A stretch of 64,000 bases of DNA from JAAYAY01 sp963674575 (lineage in GTDB: Bacteria > Planctomycetota > Planctomycetia > Pirellulales > Thermoguttaceae), in assembly GCA_963674575.2 (NCBI GenBank), contig CAXXQT010000005.1:1674001-1738000 (forward strand). Direction: 5' to 3'. Of the stretch, positions 1-8,156 are shown one piece after another; the first letter of the stretch is position 1; each line of letters starts with the position of its first letter. The notes under the pieces are model-generated. The model was given only the letters and a program-made list of their open reading frames with translations. It searched no databases and had not been told where the DNA came from. The position numbers were made by a program, and so were the translations under genes.

Positions 1-32
1 ATGGCGTGTTGGGTGATGGGAGACCAACTGTG

Positions 33-58
33 AGGTCCCGCTCGGCGAGCGGTGACCT
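33..58. terminator. Hairpin next to the end of the XylR-like gene
   Basis: A near-perfect inverted repeat (AGGTC-CCGCTCG followed by CGAGCGG-T-GACCT) lies immediately beyond the stop codon of the minus-strand regulator. Its position suggests a transcription end, but there is no T tract and GC-rich hairpins of this kind also occur as dispersed repeats in this window, so terminator function is inferred. Confidence 0.4.
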
Positions 59-60
59 AC

Positions 61-1254
61 CTACCGCTCTGCCGCATGGGGGCGGGCTTGGGTCTGATTC
101 CGGTACTGGCGCGGACTGAGATCGAGTTCGGCTTTGAACACGGCGGCCAGATACTCTCGGGAACCGAACCCTGCCAGCCGCGCGACCTCAGGCACAGCCA
201 TTTCGGTCTCAGCCAGGAGTCGCTTCGCCCTGGCAAGGCGGACGCGGCGGATTTCGGCGGCAGGGCCGCGGCCGAGCACTTCGCGAAAGCGCCGCTCCAG
301 CCAGCGCCGCGAGACGGGGACCTCGCGAAGCACGTCCGGCACCTGGATCGGGTCGGTGGCGTGGGCGCGGATGAAGGCCACTGCCCGGGCGAGGTCCGGA
401 TCCTCCACGGCCAGCGTGTCGGTCGACTGCCGGGTTACCACGCCCGTCGGTTCCAGCAGACGCGGTCGCTTGGGAGGTCGGCCCCCGCGCATGAGTCGGT
501 CGAGCAGCCGAGCCGCTTCGAGCCCGATTCGTTCCGACGTGAGTTCGATCCCGGAAAGGGACGGGCTGCAGGCCTCGCAGAGCAATTCGTCGTTGTCGGC
601 CGCGAGCACAGCCACCTGCTCCGGAACGAGCAGCCCTTCGCGGCTGCAGGCATGAATGAGCTCGCGCCCGAGTTCCGTCGTCCAGGCGACAACGGCTACC
701 GGCTTGAGAAGCGTCTTGAGCCAACGGGAGAGGCCCCGTTGCCGCGTGTTCCAGGCCGTGCGGGCCCCGGCCCCGGAATCGAAGGTTGTGCCGTAGAAGG
801 GGCAGTCCTCGCACACCTCGGAAACCCGTTCGGCGAATCCTTCGTAGTGATGATCCACATAGGAACGGTGAGCCAAGCCGTAGTACGCGAAGTGAACGAA
901 GCCCCGATCGAGAAGATGTTCCGCGGCAAGGCACCCAGCCGCCGGCAGATCGGTGGCCACTCGGGGGAAGTCGACCTCCGGCAGTTCGATGGCCGAAATA
1001 TTGATCGCCGGAACACCGGCGGCGCGAATGTGCCGCGCCGCCGCGGACGTTCCGATCCGGGCGATGATGCCGTCGCCCTGCCACTCGGGTGGAAGCCACA
1101 GGGGCGCATCCTGCCCGCCCGACTTGATCCACAATTGCCACGAGGCATGCTGCGCGTAGTTGACCACGCCTCGCACCAGTCGGCGACCCCAGCCCGTGGC
1201 GGTATCCACCAAGACGGCCACGTGGGGTGTACGGGAACCGTTTTTCGAATTCAT
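61..1254 (-). CDS. XylR/AraC-family transcriptional regulator
   Basis: A 397-residue sugar-responsive regulator of the XylR type. Residues ~1-285 form a LacI/periplasmic-binding-protein-like sensor domain (begins HVAVLVDTATGWGRRLVRGV; later NDELLCEACSPSLSGI, a typical LacI-type effector-domain stretch). Residues ~294-389 are an AraC-type double helix-turn-helix (RRWLERRFREVLGRGP, then VARLAGFGSREYLAAVFK). I chose the ATG at 1254 because family homology begins right after it and the length fits XylR (~390 aa); the open frame continues upstream without recognisable homology. It is divergent from an exported Gfo/Idh gene across 313 bp that carries a 21-bp-spaced direct repeat, so it probably controls that gene and perhaps the operon behind it. 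The ligand cannot be read from sequence. Confidence 0.88.
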   Translation of the reverse strand: MNSKNGSRTPHVAVLVDTATGWGRRLVRGVVNYAQHASWQLWIKSGGQDAPLWLPPEWQGDGIIARIGTSAAARHIRAAGVPAINISAIELPEVDFPRVATDLPAAGCLAAEHLLDRGFVHFAYYGLAHRSYVDHHYEGFAERVSEVCEDCPFYGTTFDSGAGARTAWNTRQRGLSRWLKTLLKPVAVVAWTTELGRELIHACSREGLLVPEQVAVLAADNDELLCEACSPSLSGIELTSERIGLEAARLLDRLMRGGRPPKRPRLLEPTGVVTRQSTDTLAVEDPDLARAVAFIRAHATDPIQVPDVLREVPVSRRWLERRFREVLGRGPAAEIRRVRLARAKRLLAETEMAVPEVARLAGFGSREYLAAVFKAELDLSPRQYRNQTQARPHAAER

Positions 1255-1404
1255 CGCAAACTGTCCAGCTTGCCCACGCCCTTTCCGCGATCTTCCCATC
1301 CGGGTCGCAAACGCCGTTTCCTTGGCCAATTCTAGCCCCGGGACGCCTCTGTCGCAAATCCTTACGTTTTTTGCGCATTCGCTCATTGACCCGCCTTCGC
1401 GGCG

Positions 1405-1437
1405 GATGCGAGAATCTGCGAAGCCGATGCGGGAATC
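1405..1437. promoter_or_regulatory. Candidate AraC/XylR operator, two direct repeats 21 bp apart
   Basis: GATGCGAGAATC at 1405-1416 and GATGCGGGAATC at 1426-1437 are direct repeats matching 11 of 12 bases with a 21-bp period, i.e. two helical turns. This is the geometry known for AraC and XylR half-sites. They lie in the intergenic region between the XylR-like gene (start 1254) and the divergent oxidoreductase gene (start 1568), which is otherwise without a recognisable feature. Binding is inferred. Confidence 0.45.
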
Positions 1438-1567
1438 CCTCGTGGGTAGGATGCCTCGTCCGGGCGTTCCTCTCGTCGGTCCCCAGCGCTGCCTCATGCG
1501 GACGAAAAGGCACGATCGCTTTGCTGGCGCAGCGCGGCCCAATCACGCCGTAACCCGGGAGAACACC

Positions 1568-2893
1568 ATGAGCATGTCACGTCGTCATTTCTTGAGCACT
1601 GCGGCCGCCGTGAGCGGCTCCGTCCTGGCCCTTCCCCGAGGAGCCCATGCGGCCGGAAGCGACGTTCTCAAGGTGGGACTCGTCGGTTGCGGCGGTCGGG
1701 GCACCGGGGCCGCGGCCAACGCCTTGAACGCCGACCCCGGCGTCCACATCGTGGCCCTCGGTGACGCCTTCGAGGACCGCCTGCAGAGCGCCAAGAAGCG
1801 GCTCGAGAAGATCGATCCGGATCGTGTCAAGGTTGCCCCCGACCATTGCTTCGTGGGCTTCGACGCTTACAAGGGGCTCCTCGCCACCGATATCGACGTG
1901 GTCCTGCTGGCCTGCCCACCGCATTTCCGGCCCATTCACTTCGCCGCGGCCATTGAGGCCAACAAGCACGTCTTCGCCGAAAAGCCTGTGGGTGTGGACG
2001 CAACCGGCGTGCGAAGCGTGATGGCCACCTGTGAACTGGCCCGCAAGAAAAAGCTGAACGTCGTTTCCGGTCTCTGCTGGCGATACGACACGGTGATCCG
2101 CGAAACGATGAAACGGGTCCACGACGGGGCCATCGGCGACATCGTGGCGATCCAATCGACCCGCAACCTGGGCAATCTCTGGCAGCGGCCACGTCAGCCG
2201 GAGTGGACGGAGATGGAGTTCCAGATGCGAAACTGGTACTACTTCACCTGGCTTGGCGGCGACCACAACGTGGAGCAGCAGATCCACGGCCTCGACAAGT
2301 GCACCTGGGCGTTGAAGGACCAAGCCCCCGCCACGGCCTGGGCCATCAGCGGACGGCAGGTCCGCGTCGATCCCAAGTACGGCAACATCTACGACCACCA
2401 CGCTGTGGTGTACGAGTACGAAGACGGTTCCCGCATGTATGCCCTGGCTCGCCAGCAGCCCGGCTGCTTCAACGACTATTCGGAAGTCATTATGGGCACC
2501 AAGGGGCGTTGCGATCTGCAGAAAGGCGAGATCACGGGCGAGACCAACTGGAGTTATGGCCAGAAAGCGGGCGATCTGTCGGGATACGCCGGAAGCAAGA
2601 AGAGCAAGACGGGCCTCAGGCCCATGCACCAGGTGGAGCAGGACGAACTGTTCGCCGCCATCCGCGCGGGCAAGTGCATCAACAACGGCGAGTACATGTG
2701 CCGCAGCACGCTGGTGGCCATCATGGGTCGCACGGCCGGCTACACGGGCCAGAAACTGACCTGGCAGCAGATGACCGAGTCGAAACTCGATCTCTCGCCC
2801 GAGAAGTATGCTTTCGACGCCACGCCGCCGATTCTTCCCGGACCGGACGGCCAGTACCCGATCGCCACTCCTGGCGTGACGAAGTTTGTATGA
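1568..2893 (+). CDS. Tat-exported Gfo/Idh/MocA-family oxidoreductase
   Basis: A 441-residue NAD(P)-dependent oxidoreductase-like protein. It opens with a twin-arginine leader (SRRHFLSTAAAV, then a hydrophobic run ending AHAAG), followed by a Rossmann fold with VGLVGCGGRGTG at ~residues 37-48 and the family signature AEKPVGVD near residue 138. The C-terminal alpha/beta domain has the HNVEQQIHGLD and YDHHAVVYEYEDGSR stretches typical of planctomycete exported members. The start is the ATG at 1568 (a second in-frame ATG lies at 1574); upstream in-frame codons lack a leader. It is divergent from the XylR-like regulator and upstream of two further Gfo/Idh genes. The substrate is unknown; exported relatives are thought to arrive folded with cofactor bound. 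Confidence 0.9.
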   Translation: MSMSRRHFLSTAAAVSGSVLALPRGAHAAGSDVLKVGLVGCGGRGTGAAANALNADPGVHIVALGDAFEDRLQSAKKRLEKIDPDRVKVAPDHCFVGFDAYKGLLATDIDVVLLACPPHFRPIHFAAAIEANKHVFAEKPVGVDATGVRSVMATCELARKKKLNVVSGLCWRYDTVIRETMKRVHDGAIGDIVAIQSTRNLGNLWQRPRQPEWTEMEFQMRNWYYFTWLGGDHNVEQQIHGLDKCTWALKDQAPATAWAISGRQVRVDPKYGNIYDHHAVVYEYEDGSRMYALARQQPGCFNDYSEVIMGTKGRCDLQKGEITGETNWSYGQKAGDLSGYAGSKKSKTGLRPMHQVEQDELFAAIRAGKCINNGEYMCRSTLVAIMGRTAGYTGQKLTWQQMTESKLDLSPEKYAFDATPPILPGPDGQYPIATPGVTKFV

Positions 2894-3007
2894 GTTCAGT
2901 TGACGAAGCCGGGCTCCTGAATTGACCACCTCAAAGGGGCTGTCTGACCTGTTGGGTAACGAAGGTAGCCCGGCTTCTTGCGATACAAGAGACGTTGCTG
3001 ACACGAG

Positions 3008-3078
3008 TTACTCATGAAGCGTGGACGGTCAAATTACCACGCCCATCGCTTCGCTCTGAGCGTGCCACCCATGAGTAA
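3008..3078. repeat. Palindromic interspersed repeat, 'GGCACGC' family, copy 1
   Basis: The stretch 3038-3072 matches, with one base changed, one arm of the larger palindrome at 37164-37248 (CCACGCCCATCGCTTCGC...GCGTGCCACCCAT). It is bracketed by TTACTCATG (3008-3016) and CATGAGTAA (about 3070-3078), a 9-bp inverted repeat. It fills much of the 255-bp gap between two Gfo/Idh genes. Confidence 0.65.
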
Positions 3079-3148
3079 TCCGGACGGGTGATCTCAATGA
3101 AGGAAGGTAGCGGTAGTAATCTACCGCACTCCAAGGGGAACAGGATCG

Positions 3149-4393
3149 ATGATTGAAATTGGGATCGTGGGCTGCGGGCGGATTATGGCGGCCCACCTGC
3201 GCGGGTATCGGCTGTTGCGCGAGGCGGGCGTCGACGACTTTCGGATCACCGCTCTCTGTTCCCTGACGGAGGACGAGGCGCGGATGTACGTCCGTCGGGG
3301 CGAAGGGCCCCCGCAACGAGCTCCCGTGAGCGAGTTTGCCGGCGATCCCCTGGCCGTGGCGGACGAGTACGTCTCCGATTTTCAGGACGACGTCGAGGTG
3401 CAGGTCTACTGCGATTTTCACCGCATGGTGGCCGAGGCGCCGGTGACGGCGGTCAACGACTTCACGAGCCACGCCCTGCACCATCAGGTGGCCGAGGCGG
3501 CCCTGGGCGGCGGCAAGGACCTCCTGACCGAGAAGCCCATGGCCGTTTCGGTCCGCGCCGCCCGGCGAATGTGCGACCTGGCCGACGCGGGAGGATGCGT
3601 CCTTGGCGTGTTCCAAAGCGGCCGTTACATGACGCGGACCCGCCATCTCCAGTGGCTCTTCGAATCGGGCCGCATCGGCCAATTGCAGATCCTGCTGATG
3701 GGAAGCGTCGGTGCCCGGTGGGCGCCGAACATGGTCGTGGCGGAAACGCCGTGGCGTCATCGCCGTGTGGAGGGCGGCGGGATCTCTCTGGACGTGGGCG
3801 TCCATCGGTTCGACTTGATCCGGGCCCTCGCCGGCGAGATCTGCGACATTCAGGCCCGAACCGCCATTGTCGAACCCGTCCGCTGGGGCCACGACGACGA
3901 GGGCAACCCGACGCAGCGGATCGACTGCGACGCGGAAGACACGGTCTATTCCTCCTTCGTCACCGAGTCCGGCATGACCGGCGAACTGACGGCAAGCTGG
4001 GCCGGTCGGGGCGGCGGTACCATGCCGGGAACCGGCGACGTTTACTACACCTCGGCCGGACGCGTTTCCGGCGACGTGGTCACCCTGGAAGACGGCAGCA
4101 CGGCCAACCTGGCGGAACTCTACGAGGCGGAGTGTCCCGACGAGCGCAAGCAGCGGAATTTCCCCCTGGGCCTGAGCGACCCCTTCGCCCTGGCCCAGTA
4201 CGAATGGCTCCAGGCGATCCGGGAGCGACGCCCGCCGGAAACGAGCGGACGGGACGCCATGACCAGCCTGGCCTGCGCCTTCACCGTCCTGGAGGCGGCC
4301 CAGGCCGGACGCCGAGTGGACGTGGAAGAAGTGATTTCCGGCCGACTGGAAGACTATCAGCGGGCCATCAACGAACACTACGGGATCGCCTGA
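3149..4393 (+). CDS. Gfo/Idh/MocA-family oxidoreductase
   Basis: A 414-residue cytoplasmic NAD(P)-dependent oxidoreductase. There is no leader. The Rossmann motif IGIVGCGRIMAAHL is at residues 3-16 and the signature TEKPMAVS at ~128-135. The C-terminal domain has GGGISLDVGVHRFDLIR, where the D...H pair resembles the usual Gfo/Idh catalytic region. Family members oxidise or epimerise sugars, inositols or their derivatives. It is first in a tight operon: 3 bp separate it from the MFS transporter gene and 13 bp separate that from a third Gfo/Idh gene, which implies a shared imported substrate. Confidence 0.9.
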   Translation: MIEIGIVGCGRIMAAHLRGYRLLREAGVDDFRITALCSLTEDEARMYVRRGEGPPQRAPVSEFAGDPLAVADEYVSDFQDDVEVQVYCDFHRMVAEAPVTAVNDFTSHALHHQVAEAALGGGKDLLTEKPMAVSVRAARRMCDLADAGGCVLGVFQSGRYMTRTRHLQWLFESGRIGQLQILLMGSVGARWAPNMVVAETPWRHRRVEGGGISLDVGVHRFDLIRALAGEICDIQARTAIVEPVRWGHDDEGNPTQRIDCDAEDTVYSSFVTESGMTGELTASWAGRGGGTMPGTGDVYYTSAGRVSGDVVTLEDGSTANLAELYEAECPDERKQRNFPLGLSDPFALAQYEWLQAIRERRPPETSGRDAMTSLACAFTVLEAAQAGRRVDVEEVISGRLEDYQRAINEHYGIA

Positions 4394-4396
4394 ACC

Positions 4397-5692
4397 GTGA
4401 AAACCGACGCCGCAATCAACGAGGCAGCAACCAACGTGGGGCCGCGGCTCTACGCGATGATGTTCCTCCAATACGCCGTTTACGGGCTGTGGCTGCCCAT
4501 CGCGGCCCGGTTCCTGTCGGCCGATCCGGCCATCGGCGGGCTGGGGTTCAGCGATTGGCAGATCGGCATGATCGTGGGCGTGGCCAGTGCCATCGGCGCC
4601 CTGAGCGCGCCGTTCATCGCGGGGCAGATCGCCGATCGCTACGTGGCGCCCTCGCAATGCCTGGCGGTGCTGTTGGTCGTCGGCGGCGCAATCAAGTTTA
4701 TTACGGCTTACCAGACGACCTTCGCTGCCTGGCTGTGCCTGTCGATCGCCTACGCCGTGTTGTTCATGCCCACCGTCTCGCTCACCAACTCGCTGGCCAT
4801 GGCCCATCTGCCCGACCCCAAGCGGCAGTTCTCACGCGTTCGGGCCGTGGGCACCTTCGGCTGGATCGTTGTGGCATGGACCTTTCCCATGCTCTGGCTG
4901 CAGTCGGACCTGCACTTTCGCTGGCTGCCGCCTTTTTTCACCGGCACGGAACTGCCGAACGCCCCGGCGCGGATGATCGACTCGGTCCGCGTGGCTGGTG
5001 TCGTTTCTGTCGCCTATGGCGTTTTCTGCTGGTTCGCCTTGCCCCGCACCCAGCCCAACCGCGAGGGCGGCAAGACCCTCGCCTTTGCCAAGGCCTTCGC
5101 CCTGATGCGACGTCCTTCTTTCGCCGTCCTGGTGGCTGCCACGCTGGCGTTGAGCATCATTCATGCCTTCTATTTCTTTCAGATGAGCAAGTATCTTTCG
5201 GCCATCGGCCTGGCCGACGCCTACATCATGCCGGCCATGTCGCTCGGCCAGTTTTCCGAGATCGCCGCCCTGGCGTTGCTCGGTCCGGTGCTCCCGCGGT
5301 TGGGCTTCCGCACGGTGATCAGCCTGGGCGCGTTTTGCTACTTTTTGAAATACGCCTTCTTCGGCACGACCCTGCTGCCGCTTCCGGTGATCGTGGCGGC
5401 CCAGTTGATCCATGGCTTTTCCTTCGCCTTCTTCTTCGCCGCCAGTTTCATCTATGTGGACCGCATCTCACCGCCCGACACTCGCTATTCGGCCCAAACC
5501 GTCTTCATGCTCGTGATCCTGGGGATCGGTCCCCTGCTGGCCAGCCCGCTCAACGGCTGGCTCGCGGCGTTATGCACCACCGAGGCCGGAAGCCTCAACT
5601 ATTCCATCTTCTGGTACGTGGCCGCCGGAATCGGCATGGTGGCCACGCTGTGGCTGGCGACTGCCTTCCGCGACGAAACCTCTGACCAGTGA
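4397..5692 (+). CDS. MFS transporter, nucleoside:H+ symporter-like
   Basis: A 431-residue polytopic membrane protein with about 12 hydrophobic segments. Recognisable family features are the start (RLYAMMFLQYAVYGLWLPIA), GLGFSDWQIGMIVGVASAIG in the first pair of helices, and SFAFFFAASFIYVDRISPP late in the protein. These match the NupG/XapB-like nucleoside:H+ symporter group and its sugar-transporting relatives common in planctomycetes. It starts at a GTG (4397), 3 bp after the preceding Gfo/Idh stop; no better ATG exists. It sits between two Gfo/Idh genes and likely imports their substrate. Nucleoside specificity is not proven; a sugar or sugar derivative is equally possible. Confidence 0.85.
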   Translation: MKTDAAINEAATNVGPRLYAMMFLQYAVYGLWLPIAARFLSADPAIGGLGFSDWQIGMIVGVASAIGALSAPFIAGQIADRYVAPSQCLAVLLVVGGAIKFITAYQTTFAAWLCLSIAYAVLFMPTVSLTNSLAMAHLPDPKRQFSRVRAVGTFGWIVVAWTFPMLWLQSDLHFRWLPPFFTGTELPNAPARMIDSVRVAGVVSVAYGVFCWFALPRTQPNREGGKTLAFAKAFALMRRPSFAVLVAATLALSIIHAFYFFQMSKYLSAIGLADAYIMPAMSLGQFSEIAALALLGPVLPRLGFRTVISLGAFCYFLKYAFFGTTLLPLPVIVAAQLIHGFSFAFFFAASFIYVDRISPPDTRYSAQTVFMLVILGIGPLLASPLNGWLAALCTTEAGSLNYSIFWYVAAGIGMVATLWLATAFRDETSDQ

Positions 5693-5705
5693 GTTGACGA
5701 TAACC

Positions 5706-6731
5706 ATGTCCAAAACCTATCGAATCGGCGTGGCGGGACTGACCCACGACCACGTTTGGGGCAACCTGGAGAACATTACGGCGACCGAAAATGCCGAGTT
5801 GGCGGCCGTGGCCGATCCGAACCAGCTGCTTACGGACCGCGCGACCAGTGAGCATGGCGGCACGGCCTACCGCGACTGGCCTGAGATGCTCGATCGAGAG
5901 TCGCTTGATATCGTCTACGTGTTTACCGATAACGCGGCCGGACCCGACGTGGCCGTTGCCGCCGCCGAGCACGGCATGCACGTGCTGGTCGAGAAACCGA
6001 TGGCAGCCACGCTGGAAGGGGCCGAGCGGATGCTCGCCGCCGCCGAAGCGGCCGGCGTGCGGCTCATGATCAACTGGCCCGTCGTCTGGCGCCCCCAGGT
6101 TCAGGCTGCGTTGGACATCGTGTCAAAACCCGAGTTCGGCAAGATCTGGCAACTGACCCACCGGGCAGGGCACGGCGGACCGGAAGCGGAATGTTCCTCC
6201 TATTTCGCCGAGTGGATTCTCGATCCCAAGCGAAACGGGGCCGGGGCGATCGTCGACCTGTGCTGCTACGGCATCAACATGACGCGGGCACTGATGGGCC
6301 GGCCCGACCGAGTGACGGCCGTGGCCAGCAAACGCTACGAGCCGCCGCTCCCCGTGGAAGACAACGCGATCGTCGTCATGTCCTATCCGCAGGCCACGGC
6401 AACGGCGGAAGGCGTTTGGGGCCAGGTCGGGCATCCGCTGACGGGCTACCTGGCCACGATCTGGGGCACGAACGGTTCGGTTACCCTGGGCCCTGGTCGG
6501 GGCGGACGGATCTGGCACACCTCGGCCGACAAGCCCGAGGGCGAGGAAATCACGCCCCCCGATCCCGCGCCCCACATGATCCACGGCACGGCCCACTTTA
6601 TTTGGGCTCTTGAGACGGAGAGTGAACTGCATGTTCTGTGCCGCCCGGCCATCTGCCGCGATACGCAGGAAGTCCTCGATGCCGCCATCCGCTCGGCGGC
6701 CGAGGGCGTGACAGTCAGCCTTCCAACGTAA
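5706..6731 (+). CDS. Gfo/Idh/MocA-family oxidoreductase
   Basis: A 341-residue oxidoreductase with VAGLTHDHVWGNL at residues ~8-20 in place of the usual GxGxxG loop, and the family signature VEKPMAATLEGAE near residue 98. The unusual THDHVWG opening is shared by a recognisable planctomycete subgroup. The ATG at 5706 is preferred over the TTG at 5694 because it directly precedes the first beta strand. It is the third gene of the operon with the MFS transporter and a second Gfo/Idh protein. The cofactor loop lacks the standard glycine pattern, so NAD(P) binding should be treated with care. Confidence 0.87.
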   Translation: MSKTYRIGVAGLTHDHVWGNLENITATENAELAAVADPNQLLTDRATSEHGGTAYRDWPEMLDRESLDIVYVFTDNAAGPDVAVAAAEHGMHVLVEKPMAATLEGAERMLAAAEAAGVRLMINWPVVWRPQVQAALDIVSKPEFGKIWQLTHRAGHGGPEAECSSYFAEWILDPKRNGAGAIVDLCCYGINMTRALMGRPDRVTAVASKRYEPPLPVEDNAIVVMSYPQATATAEGVWGQVGHPLTGYLATIWGTNGSVTLGPGRGGRIWHTSADKPEGEEITPPDPAPHMIHGTAHFIWALETESELHVLCRPAICRDTQEVLDAAIRSAAEGVTVSLPT

Positions 6732-6732
6732 T

Positions 6733-6762
6733 CCCCTCCCCGGTGAGCTTGCGAGCGAGGGG
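6733..6762. terminator. Hairpin after the Gfo/Idh-MFS operon
   Basis: CCCCTC (6733-6738) pairs with GAGGGG (6757-6762), with an inner GCTTGCGAGC stem-loop, directly after the stop codon at 6729-6731. It is placed as a terminator would be, but lacks a T tract. Confidence 0.4.
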
Positions 6763-6825
6763 ACCGACTGATAAGGACCTTTGATGGGACGCAGTCCTTT
6801 TTGTTGCGTCCAACTAGTGTCACCG

Positions 6826-7030
6826 CGCTACGCGGGCTTCCGGAAAGACGCCTCGTGCCGTATTCCACGGGCTCACGCACCGTGGCTACAGACGTTTCGC
6901 CACGCTGTGCGGGCTTGCTGTCGCCTGGAGCCCGCGCAGCGTGGCGAAACAATTGTAGCCCCAGGCGTGAGCCTGGGGAGAAGTGATCGGGGAACAAGTC
7001 ACGAAGCCCGCGCAGCGCGGCGAAACAAGA
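6826..7030. repeat. Long inverted repeat of 'GCCCGCGCAGCGTGGCGAAAC' type
   Basis: Left arm 6866-6915 and right arm 6929-6978 pair over about 50 bases with some mismatches; core words are TTTCGCCACGCTG and CAGCGTGGCGAAAC, and the outer words GGCTCACGC and GCGTGAGCC also pair. A third partial copy (CCCGCGCAGCGCGGCGAAAC) is at about 7007-7026, and CGCGCTACGCGGGC at about 6829 looks like a fourth fragment. It occupies most of the 477-bp gap between the Gfo/Idh operon and the glycyl-radical genes; nothing coding is seen there. Confidence 0.7.
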
Positions 7031-7208
7031 CCAAGACTTCCGCCACTCGTGGCGCCATAAGCCAAATCGTCAACATCCAAAGAAACCGCTATTCACTGTT
7101 TAACGCCACCTGTACTTGAACGTCGTTGATGACGCGGGTCGGCTCGGGAGAGTCAACCTACGAGTCCCTTTTCGTGACCGTCCTTCCCATCATCCCCCGG
7201 TGCCTCAC

Positions 7209-8156
7209 GTGTCCAGCGGACTGATCACCCACATCCAACGCTTCTCCGTTCACGACGGGCCGGGAATCCGTACAACCGTGTTCCTCAAGGGCTGCCAGAT
7301 GCGCTGCGCCTGGTGCCACAATCCGGAGACGTTGCGCCCGGACGCGGAGATCCAGGTCTTTCCAGAACGCTGCATCGGCTGCCGGACGTGTGAGACGATC
7401 TGCCGCCACGGTGCCCACGCATTTACTGAAACAGGGCACAACTACGACCGGCAGCTCTGTGTCGTATGCGGTGAGTGCGTGGATGAGTGCTATGCCAAGG
7501 CCCTGGTTCGCGTGGGCGAGATGCGGACGGCCGAGTCCGTCGTGGCCGACGTGCTTGCCGATCGGGCCTTTTACGAGCCAACCGGCGGCGTGACGATCTC
7601 CGGGGGTGAACCGTTGCTGCAAGCCGAGTTCACGGTCGACATTCTTGCACAGTCTCGGCAGGAAGGGATCCACACGGCCGTCGAAACGAACCTTGCCTGG
7701 CCGTGGCGTGTTGTGGAACCGCTCGCCGCAGTGGTCGATCTGTTCCTGGTCGACATCAAGACGATGGACGACGAAGCGCATCGGAAGTGGACGGGCGTGT
7801 CCAACCGGCAAACGCTCGACAATCTTCGACAACTCGACGCCCTCGGCAAGAAGATCACCGTTCGCACGCCCGTGGTCGTGGGCGTGAATGAGCGGCCCCA
7901 GCAGATCGGGGCCGTTGCCGATTTTCTGGCCCCGCTGCGGAACCTGGACCAATACGAACTGCTTCCCTACCATTCCCTGGGCACGGGCAAATACGAATCG
8001 CTGGGCCTGGACGAACCGTGTCCCGAGTTCCGTGCCCCCGCGCCCGCGGAACTGGAACGTTTGGCCGCCGAGGCGGCGGGGCGCGGTCTGATTGTGAAAA
8101 TCGCGGGCGGCGCATTTTCGGGGACTCCACTTTCTTCACCGGATTCTCTTGCATGA
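7209..8156 (+). CDS. Glycyl-radical enzyme activating enzyme (radical SAM)
   Basis: A 315-residue radical SAM activase that would install the glycyl radical on the enzyme encoded next. The radical SAM cluster motif is CQMRCAWC at residues 29-36 (C29, C33, C36), preceded by the family stretch SVHDGPGIRTTVFLKG. Two further CxxCxxCxxxC clusters follow at ~55-65 (CIGCRTCETIC) and ~84-94 (CVVCGECVDEC), the ferredoxin-like insert found in activases of non-PFL glycyl radical enzymes. TGGVTISGGEPL and VDIKTMDDEAHRKWTG are diagnostic. The GTG at 7209 is chosen because homology begins immediately after it; the frame opens at 7116 but that stretch has no similarity and overlaps no clear SD. The stop overlaps the next start by 4 bp (ATGA), so the two are translationally coupled. 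Confidence 0.93.
   Translation: MSSGLITHIQRFSVHDGPGIRTTVFLKGCQMRCAWCHNPETLRPDAEIQVFPERCIGCRTCETICRHGAHAFTETGHNYDRQLCVVCGECVDECYAKALVRVGEMRTAESVVADVLADRAFYEPTGGVTISGGEPLLQAEFTVDILAQSRQEGIHTAVETNLAWPWRVVEPLAAVVDLFLVDIKTMDDEAHRKWTGVSNRQTLDNLRQLDALGKKITVRTPVVVGVNERPQQIGAVADFLAPLRNLDQYELLPYHSLGTGKYESLGLDEPCPEFRAPAPAELERLAAEAAGRGLIVKIAGGAFSGTPLSSPDSLA

Noticed and set aside
3029..4807. 592-codon minus-strand frame opposite the Gfo/Idh gene
   Set aside because: Mirror frame of high-GC coding sequence, overlapping a clear oxidoreductase and MFS gene; no recognisable domains.
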